A stretch of 14,363 nt of DNA from Deltaproteobacteria bacterium ADurb.Bin026 (GTDB lineage Bacteria > Desulfobacterota > Syntrophorhabdia > Syntrophorhabdales > Syntrophorhabdaceae), in the NCBI GenBank assembly GCA_002071245.1, contig MWEV01000116.1:1-14363 (forward strand), in the 5' to 3' direction. Of this stretch, positions 1-7,121 are shown piece by piece (positions within the stretch are counted from its first letter, which is position 1; each line of letters begins with the position of its first letter). Both the position numbers and the translations under genes were made by a program. The notes under the pieces are model-generated. The model worked only from the letters and a program-made list of their open reading frames with translations. It made no database searches and was not told where the DNA came from.

Positions 1-359
1 GAAGGAACAACAAATGTTATATTATATCTTTTAGCCTCATCAATTATTGCACGGTCAGAGGTAACTACTATAACACCTTCTTTTTTCTCTCTTATCCAGC
101 CAATCATTACATCATCGGCAGTCTCGTTTTCTTTTGAATATACAACATTGATACCCTTGTAGTTTTCTCTTTGCCTACCGGTTGAAAAACCTTTATATGC
201 ATCAAATACTACTGTAATTTTAATATCCTTTCGCCTCTTGTATTTGGCAAATCTCTCCAAAAACGTTCGACGCAGCATATCCATATTTATGTCAGCATGT
301 ATGTCTGAAGAGCTAATTCTATGGATATAATTATAACCATCTATGATAATGTGGGGCAT
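1..359 (-). CDS. NYN/PIN-like domain protein, YacP/Rae1-type putative RNase (C-terminus cut by window edge)
   Basis: Translating the minus strand from an ATG at 357-359 gives an uninterrupted frame to the window edge (119 codons visible). It begins MPHIIIDGYNYIH, the usual start of YacP (DUF901) proteins. Acidic residues typical of the NYN nuclease fold follow in order: the Asp of IDGYN (residue 7), the Asp of VVFDAYKG, the acidic pair in ENETADDVM, and the Asp of VVTSDRA. In Bacillus subtilis this family includes Rae1, a ribosome-associated mRNA endonuclease; the same activity here is inference. It lies 81 bases after nusB in the same direction, so it is probably the distal gene of the operon. 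The Shine-Dalgarno is weak (GGTTTATGAA before ATG), which could mean coupling to upstream translation. The frame stays open a little upstream, with a possible TTG four codons earlier, but the family start favours this ATG. The C-terminal third is outside the window. Confidence 0.85.
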   Translation of the reverse strand, partial: MPHIIIDGYNYIHRISSSDIHADINMDMLRRTFLERFAKYKRRKDIKITVVFDAYKGFSTGRQRENYKGINVVYSKENETADDVMIGWIREKKEGVIVVTSDRAIIDEAKRYNITFVVP

Positions 360-360
360 T

Positions 361-429
361 TCATAAACCAAATGTCGAAAAAATGAAAAAAGGGTTTTCG
401 AAAGGCATCATTGTCTCTTCAAGACCCAT
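361..429 (-). other. candidate 22-codon Phe-rich small ORF in the nusB-NYN gap (low confidence)
   Basis: Between nusB and the NYN gene an ATG at 427-429 opens a 22-codon frame, MGLEETMMPFENPFFIFSTFGL split as MGLEETMMPF and ENPFFIFSTFGL. It ends in TGA one base before the NYN start codon (TGA-A-ATG). Five of the 22 codons are Phe. An AAGG sits too close to the first ATG to act as a ribosome site, and AAGAG precedes the second of the inner Met codons more plausibly. The abutting stop could allow translational coupling to the NYN gene, which lacks a good Shine-Dalgarno of its own. It may equally be a chance frame in T-rich spacer. Confidence 0.2.
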
Positions 430-440
430 CCTTATGAGTA

Positions 441-875
441 TTAGGTTCTTTGAGCATTGTCATGTAGATTCTCTTTGTAATGATCCTTAAAAATCCTATC
501 CATCACCCCATTGGTAAAATTACCTGAGTCTTCGTTACCATATTTTTTTGCAAGCTCTATTGCTTCGTCAATAGCAACTTTTGGCGGTATATCCTCGGAA
601 AATAACATTTCATAAATACCGATCCTCAGGATGTTTTTGTCAACAAGGGCTATTCTGTTAATCTTCCAGTGTTCACATGCATTTTTTATAAAATTATCGA
701 TCGCTTCACAGTTTGTTTTTACACCATCTATCAGGGATGATGCATAATCTATTATGTCTTGCTGATATGGAAAGACTTTACAGTAGTTCTCTAATGCAAG
801 CTCAGGCTTTGAATTGTTGGTTTCAAGCTGATACAGCATTTTTAGGGCTAATTCACGGGACTTTCTTCTGCGCAC
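441..875 (-). CDS. nusB: transcription antitermination factor NusB
   Basis: 144 residues, the normal size for NusB, an all-helical protein that pairs with NusE/S10 on boxA RNA to support antitermination in rRNA operons. The N-terminus, RRRKSRELALKMLYQLE, matches the arginine-rich start and ALxxLYQ helix typical of the family. The C-terminal half has PPKVAIDEAIELAKKYG and FTNGVMDRI, matching the family's VAIxEAVELAKxYG and FVNGVLDxI segments. The start is a GTG at 873-875, chosen because the family N-terminus begins there and AAAGGA lies nine bases upstream. This start is inside ribH, overlapping its last 28 bases, so the two genes are probably coupled. The ribH-nusB order is widespread in bacteria and supports the call. 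Confidence 0.96.
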   Translation of the reverse strand: MRRRKSRELALKMLYQLETNNSKPELALENYCKVFPYQQDIIDYASSLIDGVKTNCEAIDNFIKNACEHWKINRIALVDKNILRIGIYEMLFSEDIPPKVAIDEAIELAKKYGNEDSGNFTNGVMDRIFKDHYKENLHDNAQRT

Positions 876-1336
876 AAAACATTATCCTTTATGATATTTA
901 CCATCTCGATGGCAGTCATTGCTGCGTCGTATCCTTTATTACCCGATTTAGTGCCCGCCCTTTCAATTGCCTGTTCAATATTTTCGCTGGTTATAACACC
1001 AAAAACAACGGGTTTGCCAAAATCAAGAGATACCTGTGCAACTCCTTTTGCAACCTCAGACGCAACATAATGAAAATGCGATGTCGCACCTTTTATAACT
1101 GCACCCAAACAAATAACAGCGTCGATTTCCCTTTTATTTGCCAGCAACTTAGCCATCAGAGGTATTTCAAAAGAGCCTGGAATCTTATATATTTCAATCT
1201 TTTTTTCGTCGGCCCCATGTCTTTTCAATGCATCGAGTGCACCTTCGAGAAGTCTTTCGGTTATAAAGCTGTTGAATCTGCTGACAACAATACCAAACCT
1301 GAAACCTTTCGCATTAAGCTTGCCTTCTCTTATCAT
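848..1336 (-). CDS. ribH: 6,7-dimethyl-8-ribityllumazine synthase (lumazine synthase)
   Basis: Condenses 5-amino-6-ribitylaminouracil with 3,4-dihydroxy-2-butanone 4-phosphate to lumazine, the penultimate riboflavin step; family members form pentamers or 60-mer capsids. The 162-residue protein has the family blocks in order: RFNSFITERLLEGA, IPGSFEIP, CLGAVIKGATSHFHYV with the catalytic His following GATS, and FGVITSENIEQAIERAG then NKGYDAA. The chosen start is the ATG at 1334-1336, because TAAGGAG lies five bases upstream. A GTG two codons earlier (1340-1342) would be fused to that Shine-Dalgarno. The ribosome site contains the TAA stop of ribBA, so the two genes are nine bases apart and likely coupled. 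The 3' end overlaps nusB by 28 bases. Confidence 0.97.
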   Translation of the reverse strand: MIREGKLNAKGFRFGIVVSRFNSFITERLLEGALDALKRHGADEKKIEIYKIPGSFEIPLMAKLLANKREIDAVICLGAVIKGATSHFHYVASEVAKGVAQVSLDFGKPVVFGVITSENIEQAIERAGTKSGNKGYDAAMTAIEMVNIIKDNVLCAEESPVN

Positions 1337-1345
1337 AAACACTCC

Positions 1346-2551
1346 TTACAGGTTATTTAAAATATGTCCAAGCTTTTTCTTCTTGGCCTTAAGATATTTA
1401 ACGCTTTCTTTTGTAGGTGATATCTCAAGAGGAACCCTCTCGACAACAGTAAGACCATAACCCTCAAGTCCTTTTATCTTTCTAGGGTTATTCGTCATCA
1501 ATCTCATTTTTCTGATACCAAGGTCATTCAATATCTGGGCGCCAATGCCATAGTCCCTTAAATCAGGTGAAAAACCAAGTGCTATGTTTGCCTCAACTGT
1601 ATCATGGCCAAGATCTTGAAGGTTATACGCCTTAAGTTTATTCAAAAGCCCGATACCCCTGCCCTCCTGTCTCATATAGAGAAACACACCTTTGCCTTCT
1701 TTTTCTATCATCTTCAATGCAGTTTGAAGTTGGTCACCACAATCACATCTCATAGACCCAAGAACATCCCCTGTAAAGCATTCGGAATGAACCCTAACAA
1801 GCACACTGTCTTCAGGTAAAATATCACCTTTTACGAGCGCAAGATGTGTCTTTTTGTCCAAATCGTTCTCGTACCCAATGAGTTTGAACTCGCCACCATA
1901 ACGCGTTGGAATCCTTGTTTCTGTAACACGTCTCACCAATCTTTCATTTCTTGTCTTGTATTTAATCAAATCTGCAATGCTTGCAATCTTCAGTCCGTGT
2001 TTCTCAGCAAATATCTCAAGATCGGGCAGCCTTGCCATTGTCCCGTCTTCCTTCATTATCTCGCATATAACACCAGCAGGCTTTAAACCGGCAAGCCTTG
2101 CAAGGTCAACCGAGGCCTCTGTATGCCCTACCCTGACAAGCACACCACCGTTTCTTGCCATAAGAGGAAAGATATGACCCGGTCTGGCAAGATCGTCCAC
2201 CGTCGAATTATCATCAATAGCCACCTGAATAGTTCTTGCCCTATCATAAGCCGAGATACCTGTAGTAACACCCTCTTTTGCCTCAATGGATACAGTAAAG
2301 GCGGTGTTATATGGCGAGGTGTTATCCTGAACCATAAGGGGAAGGTCAAGCTTTTTTACCCTTTCCTCTGTCATAGAAAGACAGATAAGCCCACATGCAT
2401 ATCTCGCCATAAATGTTATTACTTCAGGGGTGGCCTTTTCCGCTGCAACCATTATATCCCCTTCGTTCTCTCTGTCTTCATCGTCAACAACGATGATCAT
2501 CTTACCTTCGCGGACATCTTCGATGATATCCTCAATTCTTGAAATCGCCAT
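1346..2551 (-). CDS. ribBA: bifunctional 3,4-dihydroxy-2-butanone-4-phosphate synthase / GTP cyclohydrolase II
   Basis: A 401-residue fusion that starts both branches of riboflavin synthesis. Residues 1 to about 205 are the RibB domain, which makes dihydroxybutanone phosphate from ribulose-5-phosphate: VVDDEDRENEGD (metal-binding acidic loop, about 21-32), RPGHIFPL (123-130), HTEASVDL (143-150) and CEIMKEDG. Residues about 208-401 are the RibA domain, which opens GTP: RVHSECFTGDVLGSMRCDCG holds the three zinc cysteines C258, C269 and C271 at the spacing seen in E. coli RibA, then RQEGRGIGL, YGIGAQIL and TNNPRK. Both active sites look intact. AAAGGGG lies about eight bases before the ATG. The gene begins three bases after the ribE stop and ends nine bases before ribH, as expected in a rib operon. 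Confidence 0.98.
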   Translation of the reverse strand: MAISRIEDIIEDVREGKMIIVVDDEDRENEGDIMVAAEKATPEVITFMARYACGLICLSMTEERVKKLDLPLMVQDNTSPYNTAFTVSIEAKEGVTTGISAYDRARTIQVAIDDNSTVDDLARPGHIFPLMARNGGVLVRVGHTEASVDLARLAGLKPAGVICEIMKEDGTMARLPDLEIFAEKHGLKIASIADLIKYKTRNERLVRRVTETRIPTRYGGEFKLIGYENDLDKKTHLALVKGDILPEDSVLVRVHSECFTGDVLGSMRCDCGDQLQTALKMIEKEGKGVFLYMRQEGRGIGLLNKLKAYNLQDLGHDTVEANIALGFSPDLRDYGIGAQILNDLGIRKMRLMTNNPRKIKGLEGYGLTVVERVPLEISPTKESVKYLKAKKKKLGHILNNL

Positions 2552-2554
2552 CTT

Positions 2555-3202
2555 TTAATCCCCTTTTATAAAACCATGTTCATAGAGAAAATTTTTGTCC
2601 AAACCCTTACGTTGATCTATGTTCACAAAACTCTGTACATATTTACCAATTATATCAGCCTCTATGTTAACCTTATCTCGTAACCCCTTTTCTTTTATTG
2701 TGGTTTTAGACGCTGTATAAGGAATTACATTAACTGTAATGATATTAGCATGTTGCTCATTGACAGTCAAACTTATTCCATCTATCGCGATTGAGCCTTT
2801 TTTTACAACGTACAGAGATGCCTCCGTTGGAATTTCGACATCGATCCTCAACGAATCACCTTCTTTCTTGATGTTCACAACACTACCTATTCCGTCGACA
2901 TGTCCCATGACAAAATGGCCACCAAATCTTCCTCCTGTACCCATGGCTCTTTCAAGATTTACCCTATCCCCCACCTTTTTGTCATAGAGGGTTGTAAGTT
3001 TAAGCGTCTCAAGGGATGCATCAACATAGAACATATCGTTTTCAATCTTCGTAGCCGTAAGACAAACACCGTCTATTGCCACGCTATCACCTTCGCGTAT
3101 ACCGCCGCCTAAGATTTTTGAGGAAACCTTAAACTCCCACTTGCCCCCTGACTTTTTTATACCTGCTATTTTTCCTATATCTTCAATAATCCCTGTGAAC
3201 AT
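2555..3202 (-). CDS. ribE: riboflavin synthase, alpha chain
   Basis: Dismutates two molecules of ribityllumazine to riboflavin plus the pyrimidine that lumazine synthase reuses. The 215-residue protein begins with the signature MFTGIIEDIG and consists of two tandem lumazine-binding beta-barrels. The internal repeat is visible: VAIDGVCLTA in the first half (about 41-50) and IAIDGISLTV in the second. FGGHFVMGHVDG links the barrels, as in the family. A roughly 30-residue tail (DQRKGLDKNFLYEHGF) matches the usual C-terminal trimerisation helix. The start codon lies 20 bases inside the end of ribD, suggesting coupling, and the stop is three bases before ribBA. Some bacteria call this gene ribC. 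Confidence 0.97.
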   Translation of the reverse strand: MFTGIIEDIGKIAGIKKSGGKWEFKVSSKILGGGIREGDSVAIDGVCLTATKIENDMFYVDASLETLKLTTLYDKKVGDRVNLERAMGTGGRFGGHFVMGHVDGIGSVVNIKKEGDSLRIDVEIPTEASLYVVKKGSIAIDGISLTVNEQHANIITVNVIPYTASKTTIKEKGLRDKVNIEADIIGKYVQSFVNIDQRKGLDKNFLYEHGFIKGD

Positions 3203-4286
3203 AACCTTCTATAAGAATATCCTCTTTGATACGTTTTATCGTAGAAATATGAATCTTATGGGCATCTTTCAGAAAGTCTATGCCTTTGCCGCCTACAAGA
3301 TTCAAAGCACCTTTGCCACCAATAATAATAGGGGCATAAAACAGAAGGATTTTATCTATAAAACCCTCTCTCAAAAGGCTACTGTTTGTTTCCCCACCGC
3401 CTTCGACGAGGACATTCACAACATCTCTCCTATAAAGTTCCTCGCATACATATTTCAATGACACCCTTCCACTTTCTTCTCGAGGAATCCTTATTACTTC
3501 AATACCCATCGAGCTTAGCTTGTTACTCTTGTCATGCCTTGATTCCTCCGAAGTAAATATCCATGTCTTGTACTTTTCTGCTGTCTTTACAACATCGGAA
3601 GATAAGGGTATCCTGAGCTTGGAATCAAGTATAATCCTCACAGGAATTTTTTTTGGTCTTAAAACCCTTGGCACAAACAAGGGGTTATCTGTAATAACCG
3701 TGTTAATTCCAGCCATTATACCATCCATATTCGACCGCAGCTTATTTACATACTTTCTTGATTCCTCATTTGAAATCCACTTGGAATCGCATGTCTTTGT
3801 AGCTATCTTTCCGTCGAGACTTGCGGCAGCCTTCATCGTAAAAAAGGGTCTCTTTTTCTCCATATAAACAATAAACGCCTCATTCAATCTTCTCGCTTCT
3901 TCTTCGAGCAAGCCAACCTTTATGTCAATACCTGCCTTTTTAAGTGCTTCTATACCCTTTCCGTTCACACTTGGATTCGGGTCAAGCATGGAGATTACAA
4001 CCTTTTTAATACCTGCCTTCTTTATAGCATCTACGCACGGTGGTGTCCTGCCTGTATGGATACATGGTTCAAGGTTAACATAGAGCGTTGAACCAAAGGC
4101 CTCGTCTTTTGCGTCTGTGATGGCGTTAACCTCAGCGTGAGGCTGACCTGCCTTTTTATGATAACCCTTGCCAACGACCTTTCTTGATTTTACTAAAACA
4201 GCTCCAACCATCGGATTCGGGGATGTTGAACCCATACCCCTTCTGGCAAGGGAAATAGCCATGCGCATATATTCTTCTTTTTTCAT
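3183..4286 (-). CDS. ribD: bifunctional diaminohydroxyphosphoribosylaminopyrimidine deaminase / 5-amino-6-(5-phosphoribosylamino)uracil reductase
   Basis: Carries out the second and third steps of the GTP branch of riboflavin synthesis. Residues 1 to about 145 are a zinc-dependent deaminase: HAEVNAI supplies H50 and E52, and EPCIHTGRTPPC supplies C75 and C84, nearly the numbering of Bacillus RibG. SPNPMVGAVLV precedes them as in the family. Residues about 146-367 are the NADPH-dependent reductase, with KAAASLDGKIAT, WISNEESR, GINTVITDNP, LVEGGGETNSSLL and the final LIEGYV. The length (367) is normal. GGGGGG and GGTTGGTGA precede the ATG. The gene follows nrdR by 51 bases and overlaps ribE by 20 bases. 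No FMN-riboswitch-like leader fits upstream. Confidence 0.97.
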   Translation of the reverse strand: MKKEEYMRMAISLARRGMGSTSPNPMVGAVLVKSRKVVGKGYHKKAGQPHAEVNAITDAKDEAFGSTLYVNLEPCIHTGRTPPCVDAIKKAGIKKVVISMLDPNPSVNGKGIEALKKAGIDIKVGLLEEEARRLNEAFIVYMEKKRPFFTMKAAASLDGKIATKTCDSKWISNEESRKYVNKLRSNMDGIMAGINTVITDNPLFVPRVLRPKKIPVRIILDSKLRIPLSSDVVKTAEKYKTWIFTSEESRHDKSNKLSSMGIEVIRIPREESGRVSLKYVCEELYRRDVVNVLVEGGGETNSSLLREGFIDKILLFYAPIIIGGKGALNLVGGKGIDFLKDAHKIHISTIKRIKEDILIEGYVHRDY

Positions 4287-4308
4287 GTCACCAACCCCCC
4301 AAAATTAA

Positions 4309-4336
4309 GGTTCGGACTCTCTTTGCCGCATGAACC
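4309..4336 (-). other. small imperfect hairpin before ribD
   Basis: Read on the minus strand, the nrdR-ribD spacer contains GGTT, a four-base bulge, CGG, a ten-base loop, then CCGAACC. This could fold as a seven-pair bulged stem. It has no T-tract, so it is not an intrinsic terminator, and it is far too small for an FMN riboswitch. It may be a processing site, a weak attenuator, or chance. Confidence 0.2.
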
Positions 4337-4337
4337 C

Positions 4338-4805
4338 TTATTGCTGTTCGCCTTTTTTTATCAGAAGATCTTTTAACTCTTCCATAAACTCATTAATATC
4401 CCTGAACTGCCTGTAAACAGAGGCGAATCTTACGTATGCCACCTCATCGAGCTTTCTCAGTTCATCCATTACAACCTCACCAATTTCAGTGCCTTTAATC
4501 TCTCTATCCCCTCTCTCGAGGAGACTGTACTCAATACGTGATACTATTTTTTCAAGATTGTTGATACTTATTGGCCTTTTCTCACAGGCCTTCTTAAGCC
4601 CATTTAATATCTTTCCCCTGTCAAATAATTCCCTGCGTCCGTCTTTTTTGACAACAAAAGGAAGGCCTTCTTCTATTCGTTCTGCAGTGTTAAAACGTTT
4701 TCCACATTTCAGGCATTCACGACGCCTTCTTATGGCGTCCATCTCTTTACTTAATCTTGAATCAAGCACCTTACTTTCTAAATTTTCACAATATGGGCAT
4801 TTCAT
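4338..4805 (-). CDS. nrdR: ribonucleotide reductase transcriptional repressor NrdR
   Basis: A 155-residue repressor that senses dATP/ATP and binds NrdR boxes in front of ribonucleotide reductase genes. The N-terminus is a zinc ribbon, MKCPYC with C3 and C6 and CLKCGKRF with C31 and C34, preceded by the conserved RRRREC basic stretch. Residues about 49-139 form the ATP-cone: PFVVKKDGRRELFDRGKI, followed by an R-rich LLERGDREIKGTEIGEVVMDEL and VAYVRFASVYRQF. Size and motifs are standard. Its Shine-Dalgarno is poor, and a 139-base gap separates it from the upstream dCMP deaminase, so it may have its own promoter. Placement beside ribD and downstream of glyA is common in this type of operon. Its regulon lies outside the window. 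Confidence 0.97.
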   Translation of the reverse strand: MKCPYCENLESKVLDSRLSKEMDAIRRRRECLKCGKRFNTAERIEEGLPFVVKKDGRRELFDRGKILNGLKKACEKRPISINNLEKIVSRIEYSLLERGDREIKGTEIGEVVMDELRKLDEVAYVRFASVYRQFRDINEFMEELKDLLIKKGEQQ

Positions 4806-4871
4806 AATGTTAATCTTTAATCATAAAAAAATCCACATAACCCTTAGTGATAACTATTCAATGCCTGCCGT

Positions 4872-4925
4872 TTATTTCTCAGTGCTTATTCCATCTGCAT
4901 TTTTCAGATGTTCGATGTCCGACAT
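4872..4925 (-). other. gap between dCMP deaminase and nrdR: 17-codon frame and 6-bp hairpin (low confidence)
   Basis: The 139-base spacer at 4806-4944 holds a short frame MSDIEHLKNADGISTEK followed by TAA, with no convincing ribosome site. Within it, CATCTG and CAGATG form a perfect 6-bp stem with a seven-base loop (4892-4910). No T-tract follows, so it is not a terminator. A TATGAT-like -10 lies close to nrdR, but I find no good -35 at the right distance. I see no other feature in this spacer. Confidence 0.15.
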
Positions 4926-4944
4926 TTTTATATTAGCTCATAGT

Positions 4945-5406
4945 TCATAGAAAAGTCATCTCTATCTTCTCCAAAACAACCCCTGATTCATTCACAAGCT
5001 CCAAAGAAAGATTATCAGAATAACCATCGATGTAAAAAACCTTTTTAATGCCTGCGTTTATTATCATTTTCATGCATATTGAGCAAGGAAGATGCGTCGA
5101 ATAGATATCTGCCCCTTTTATACTTACACCGTGATACGCAGCTTGTATGATTGCGTTCTGCTCTGCATGTAATCCTCTGCACAGTTCATGCCTTTCACCA
5201 GATGCCACACTCAGCCTCTCGCGCAAACAACCCAAATCAATACAATGAACCAACCCAATAGGTGCCCCATTGTAACCAGTTGAAAGAATTCTTTTTTCTT
5301 TGACAACAACTGCCCCAACATTTCTTCGCAGGCATGTAGATCTTTTTGAAACTATGCACGCAATCTCCATGAAGTAGAAATCCCATGTAGGGCGGTTATT
5401 ATTCAT
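4945..5406 (-). CDS. dCMP deaminase (deoxycytidylate deaminase, ComEB-type)
   Basis: Zinc-dependent deaminase that converts dCMP to dUMP, the substrate for thymidylate synthase. The 153-residue reading has the family start NRPTWDFYFMEIA, then RSTCLRRNVGAVVVK, GYNGAP, HAEQNAI (H80 and the proton-shuttling E82) and PCSIC (C108 and C111 as zinc ligands). Cysteines at about 55, 60 and 76 just before the HAE motif are also typical of this family and may bind a structural metal. I chose the ATG at 5404-5406, two bases after the glyA stop, because it matches the Bacillus ComEB N-terminus. A GTG 13 codons upstream (5443-5445), inside glyA and behind AAAGGC, is possible but would add residues the family lacks. 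Placement after glyA, which makes methylene-tetrahydrofolate, fits dTMP synthesis. Confidence 0.93.
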   Translation of the reverse strand: MNNNRPTWDFYFMEIACIVSKRSTCLRRNVGAVVVKEKRILSTGYNGAPIGLVHCIDLGCLRERLSVASGERHELCRGLHAEQNAIIQAAYHGVSIKGADIYSTHLPCSICMKMIINAGIKKVFYIDGYSDNLSLELVNESGVVLEKIEMTFL

Positions 5407-5408
5407 AT

Positions 5409-6650
5409 TTAATGGTTGAGTGAATATAGTGAAAAATCCTTGCACAAAGCCTTTACTTCATCTTTTATCTCAAGGTGAAGGGATTTATTGTTTACGTCTT
5501 TCAAGGCTCTGTCTATAAGATCACAGATTGTTTCCATCTCTTTTTCCTTCATTTTACGGGTTGTTACTGCAGGTGTGCCAATCCTGATACCGCTCGTTAT
5601 ATTTGGCCCCTTCGTATCGAATGGAATTAAATTTTTATTTACCATAATACCGCTTCTTTCAAGCGCAATCTGTGCTTCATTCCCGGTTATCCCCTTACTT
5701 GTCAGGTCAACAAGAAAAAGATGGTTGTCCGTACCTCCTGAAACTATTCTGTAACCACATTTTTCCATACACATGGACAGGTGCTTTGCATTTTTTATAA
5801 TCTGATCTTGATATGAAACAAACTCTTGACTCATAGCATTCTTAAATGCAACCGCCTTAGCAGCAATGACATGCATCAAAGGTCCCCCCTGAATGCCAGG
5901 GAAAACAGCAGAATCTATCTTTTTTGCAAATTCCTTTTTGCAGAGTATCAAACCCCCTCGAGGTCCACGCAATGTCTTATGGGTTGTTGTGGTAACAAAG
6001 TCTGCATACTCCACGGGACTCTGGTGTAACCCTGCTGTGACAAGTCCTGCAATATGCGCAATGTCAGCCATAAGAAAGGCGCCTACCTGATCGGCAATCT
6101 CTCTGAACTTCATAAAATCGATCATCCTCGGATAAGCGCTCGCACCCGTAATAATCATCTTTGGTTTTTCGCGCAGCGCTATCTCTCTTATTTCATCATA
6201 GTCAAGCAATTCATCCCTTTTTGAAACGGTATATCCGAGCGCCTTATAAAGCCTTCCTGAAAAACTAACCTTTGAGCCATGCGTCAAATGACCACCATGA
6301 GCGATATCCATCCCAAGAATTGTATCTCCAAAATTTAGCACTGAATAAAAGACCGCCATATTTGCCGAAGAACCTGAGTGAGGCTGAACATTGGCATGCT
6401 CGGCCTTGAAAAGTGTTTTTGCCCTCTCAATAGCGATATTTTCAATATCGTCATAATACCTGCAACCGCTGTAATAACGCTTAGAGGGGTAACCTTCAGC
6501 ATATTTATTTGTCAGTACACTACCTTGAACCTCTAAAATCTCTTTATCTACATAATTCTCAGAAGCGATCAGGATAAGGCTATGCTCTTCCCTTTCCTCC
6601 TCAAGTTTTATCAAATCGTACATCTCTTTGTCTCGGTCTTCAAGTTTCAT
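5409..6650 (-). CDS. glyA: serine hydroxymethyltransferase
   Basis: PLP enzyme interconverting serine and glycine while charging tetrahydrofolate to methylene-THF. The 413-residue length is typical. Family blocks in order: LILIASENYV, LTNKYAEGYPSKRYYSGC, QPHSGSSAN, GASAYPR, ADIAHIAGLV, then TTTTHKTLRGPRGG, in which K225 is the expected PLP Schiff-base lysine, and VFPGIQGGP. The C-terminal part has GITGNEA and GIRIGTPAVTTR. No key residue is missing. AAGGA lies 12 bases before the ATG, slightly far but acceptable. It follows rpiB by 21 bases, and the dCMP deaminase starts two bases after its stop, so all three are probably co-transcribed. Confidence 0.98.
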   Translation of the reverse strand: MKLEDRDKEMYDLIKLEEEREEHSLILIASENYVDKEILEVQGSVLTNKYAEGYPSKRYYSGCRYYDDIENIAIERAKTLFKAEHANVQPHSGSSANMAVFYSVLNFGDTILGMDIAHGGHLTHGSKVSFSGRLYKALGYTVSKRDELLDYDEIREIALREKPKMIITGASAYPRMIDFMKFREIADQVGAFLMADIAHIAGLVTAGLHQSPVEYADFVTTTTHKTLRGPRGGLILCKKEFAKKIDSAVFPGIQGGPLMHVIAAKAVAFKNAMSQEFVSYQDQIIKNAKHLSMCMEKCGYRIVSGGTDNHLFLVDLTSKGITGNEAQIALERSGIMVNKNLIPFDTKGPNITSGIRIGTPAVTTRKMKEKEMETICDLIDRALKDVNNKSLHLEIKDEVKALCKDFSLYSLNH

Positions 6651-6671
6651 TTTAGGTATTTTTCCTTATTT

Positions 6672-7121
6672 TTACTTCAAATATTCTGTCTCGAACTGTG
6701 CTATCTTTTCTATCCTCTTTTCGTGTCTACCGCTTTCAAAAGGCGTATTGAGCCATGCATTTACTATCTCCTCTGCAAGCCCTTGGCCAGTAACCCTTCC
6801 ACCAAGAACAAGTATATTGGCATCCAGGTGTTTCCGACTTTGTATTGCGGTATAAATATCAAATGCAAGGGCAGCCCTGACACTTTTTACCTTGTTTGCT
6901 ACAACACTCATCCCGATACCGGTACCACATACAAGAATCCCCTTGTCAGCCAATTTGCTCGACACAAGGTGCGCAACCTTAAAACCAAAATCAGGGTAAT
7001 CAACCGAACTTTTGTCATATGTACCAACATCTGTAAGGTCATATCCTTTTGATAACAAAATCTGTTTTAAATATTCTTTCAGCTCAAAACCCGCATGATC
7101 CGATCCAATGGCTAATTTCAC
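6672..7121 (-). CDS. rpiB: ribose-5-phosphate isomerase B (RpiB/LacAB family)
   Basis: Interconverts ribose-5-phosphate and ribulose-5-phosphate; the latter is also the substrate of the RibB domain encoded downstream. The 149-residue protein has GSDHAGFELK (D8, H9), DYPDFG, VCGTGIGMSVVANK with the catalytic cysteine C65, and SRKHLDANILVLGGR with H98, aligning with C66 and H99 of E. coli RpiB. The residue after this His is Leu (99) where E. coli has Asn in SRQHND. GGRHEKRIEKI near the end is the usual phosphate-binding tail. The start is GTG at 7119-7121, sharing GTGA with the fabF stop, with AGGAG nine bases upstream. This start gives the family-standard MKLAIGSDHAG. Confidence 0.95.
   Translation of the reverse strand: MKLAIGSDHAGFELKEYLKQILLSKGYDLTDVGTYDKSSVDYPDFGFKVAHLVSSKLADKGILVCGTGIGMSVVANKVKSVRAALAFDIYTAIQSRKHLDANILVLGGRVTGQGLAEEIVNAWLNTPFESGRHEKRIEKIAQFETEYLK

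Noticed and set aside
713..1360. 215-codon plus-strand ORF opposite ribH and the start of nusB
   Set aside because: Antisense to two well-supported genes, with no plausible ribosome site or domain; a shadow frame.
4287..4337. FMN riboswitch before ribD
   Set aside because: The spacer is 51 bases, much shorter than the aptamer, and lacks its conserved blocks; only a small bulged hairpin is present.
5407..5445. 13-codon extension of the dCMP deaminase from a GTG inside glyA
   Set aside because: The family N-terminus (NRPTWDxYFM) begins at the ATG at 5404-5406, and the added residues have no counterpart in ComEB-type enzymes. It is not completely excluded, because the ATG has a weak ribosome site.
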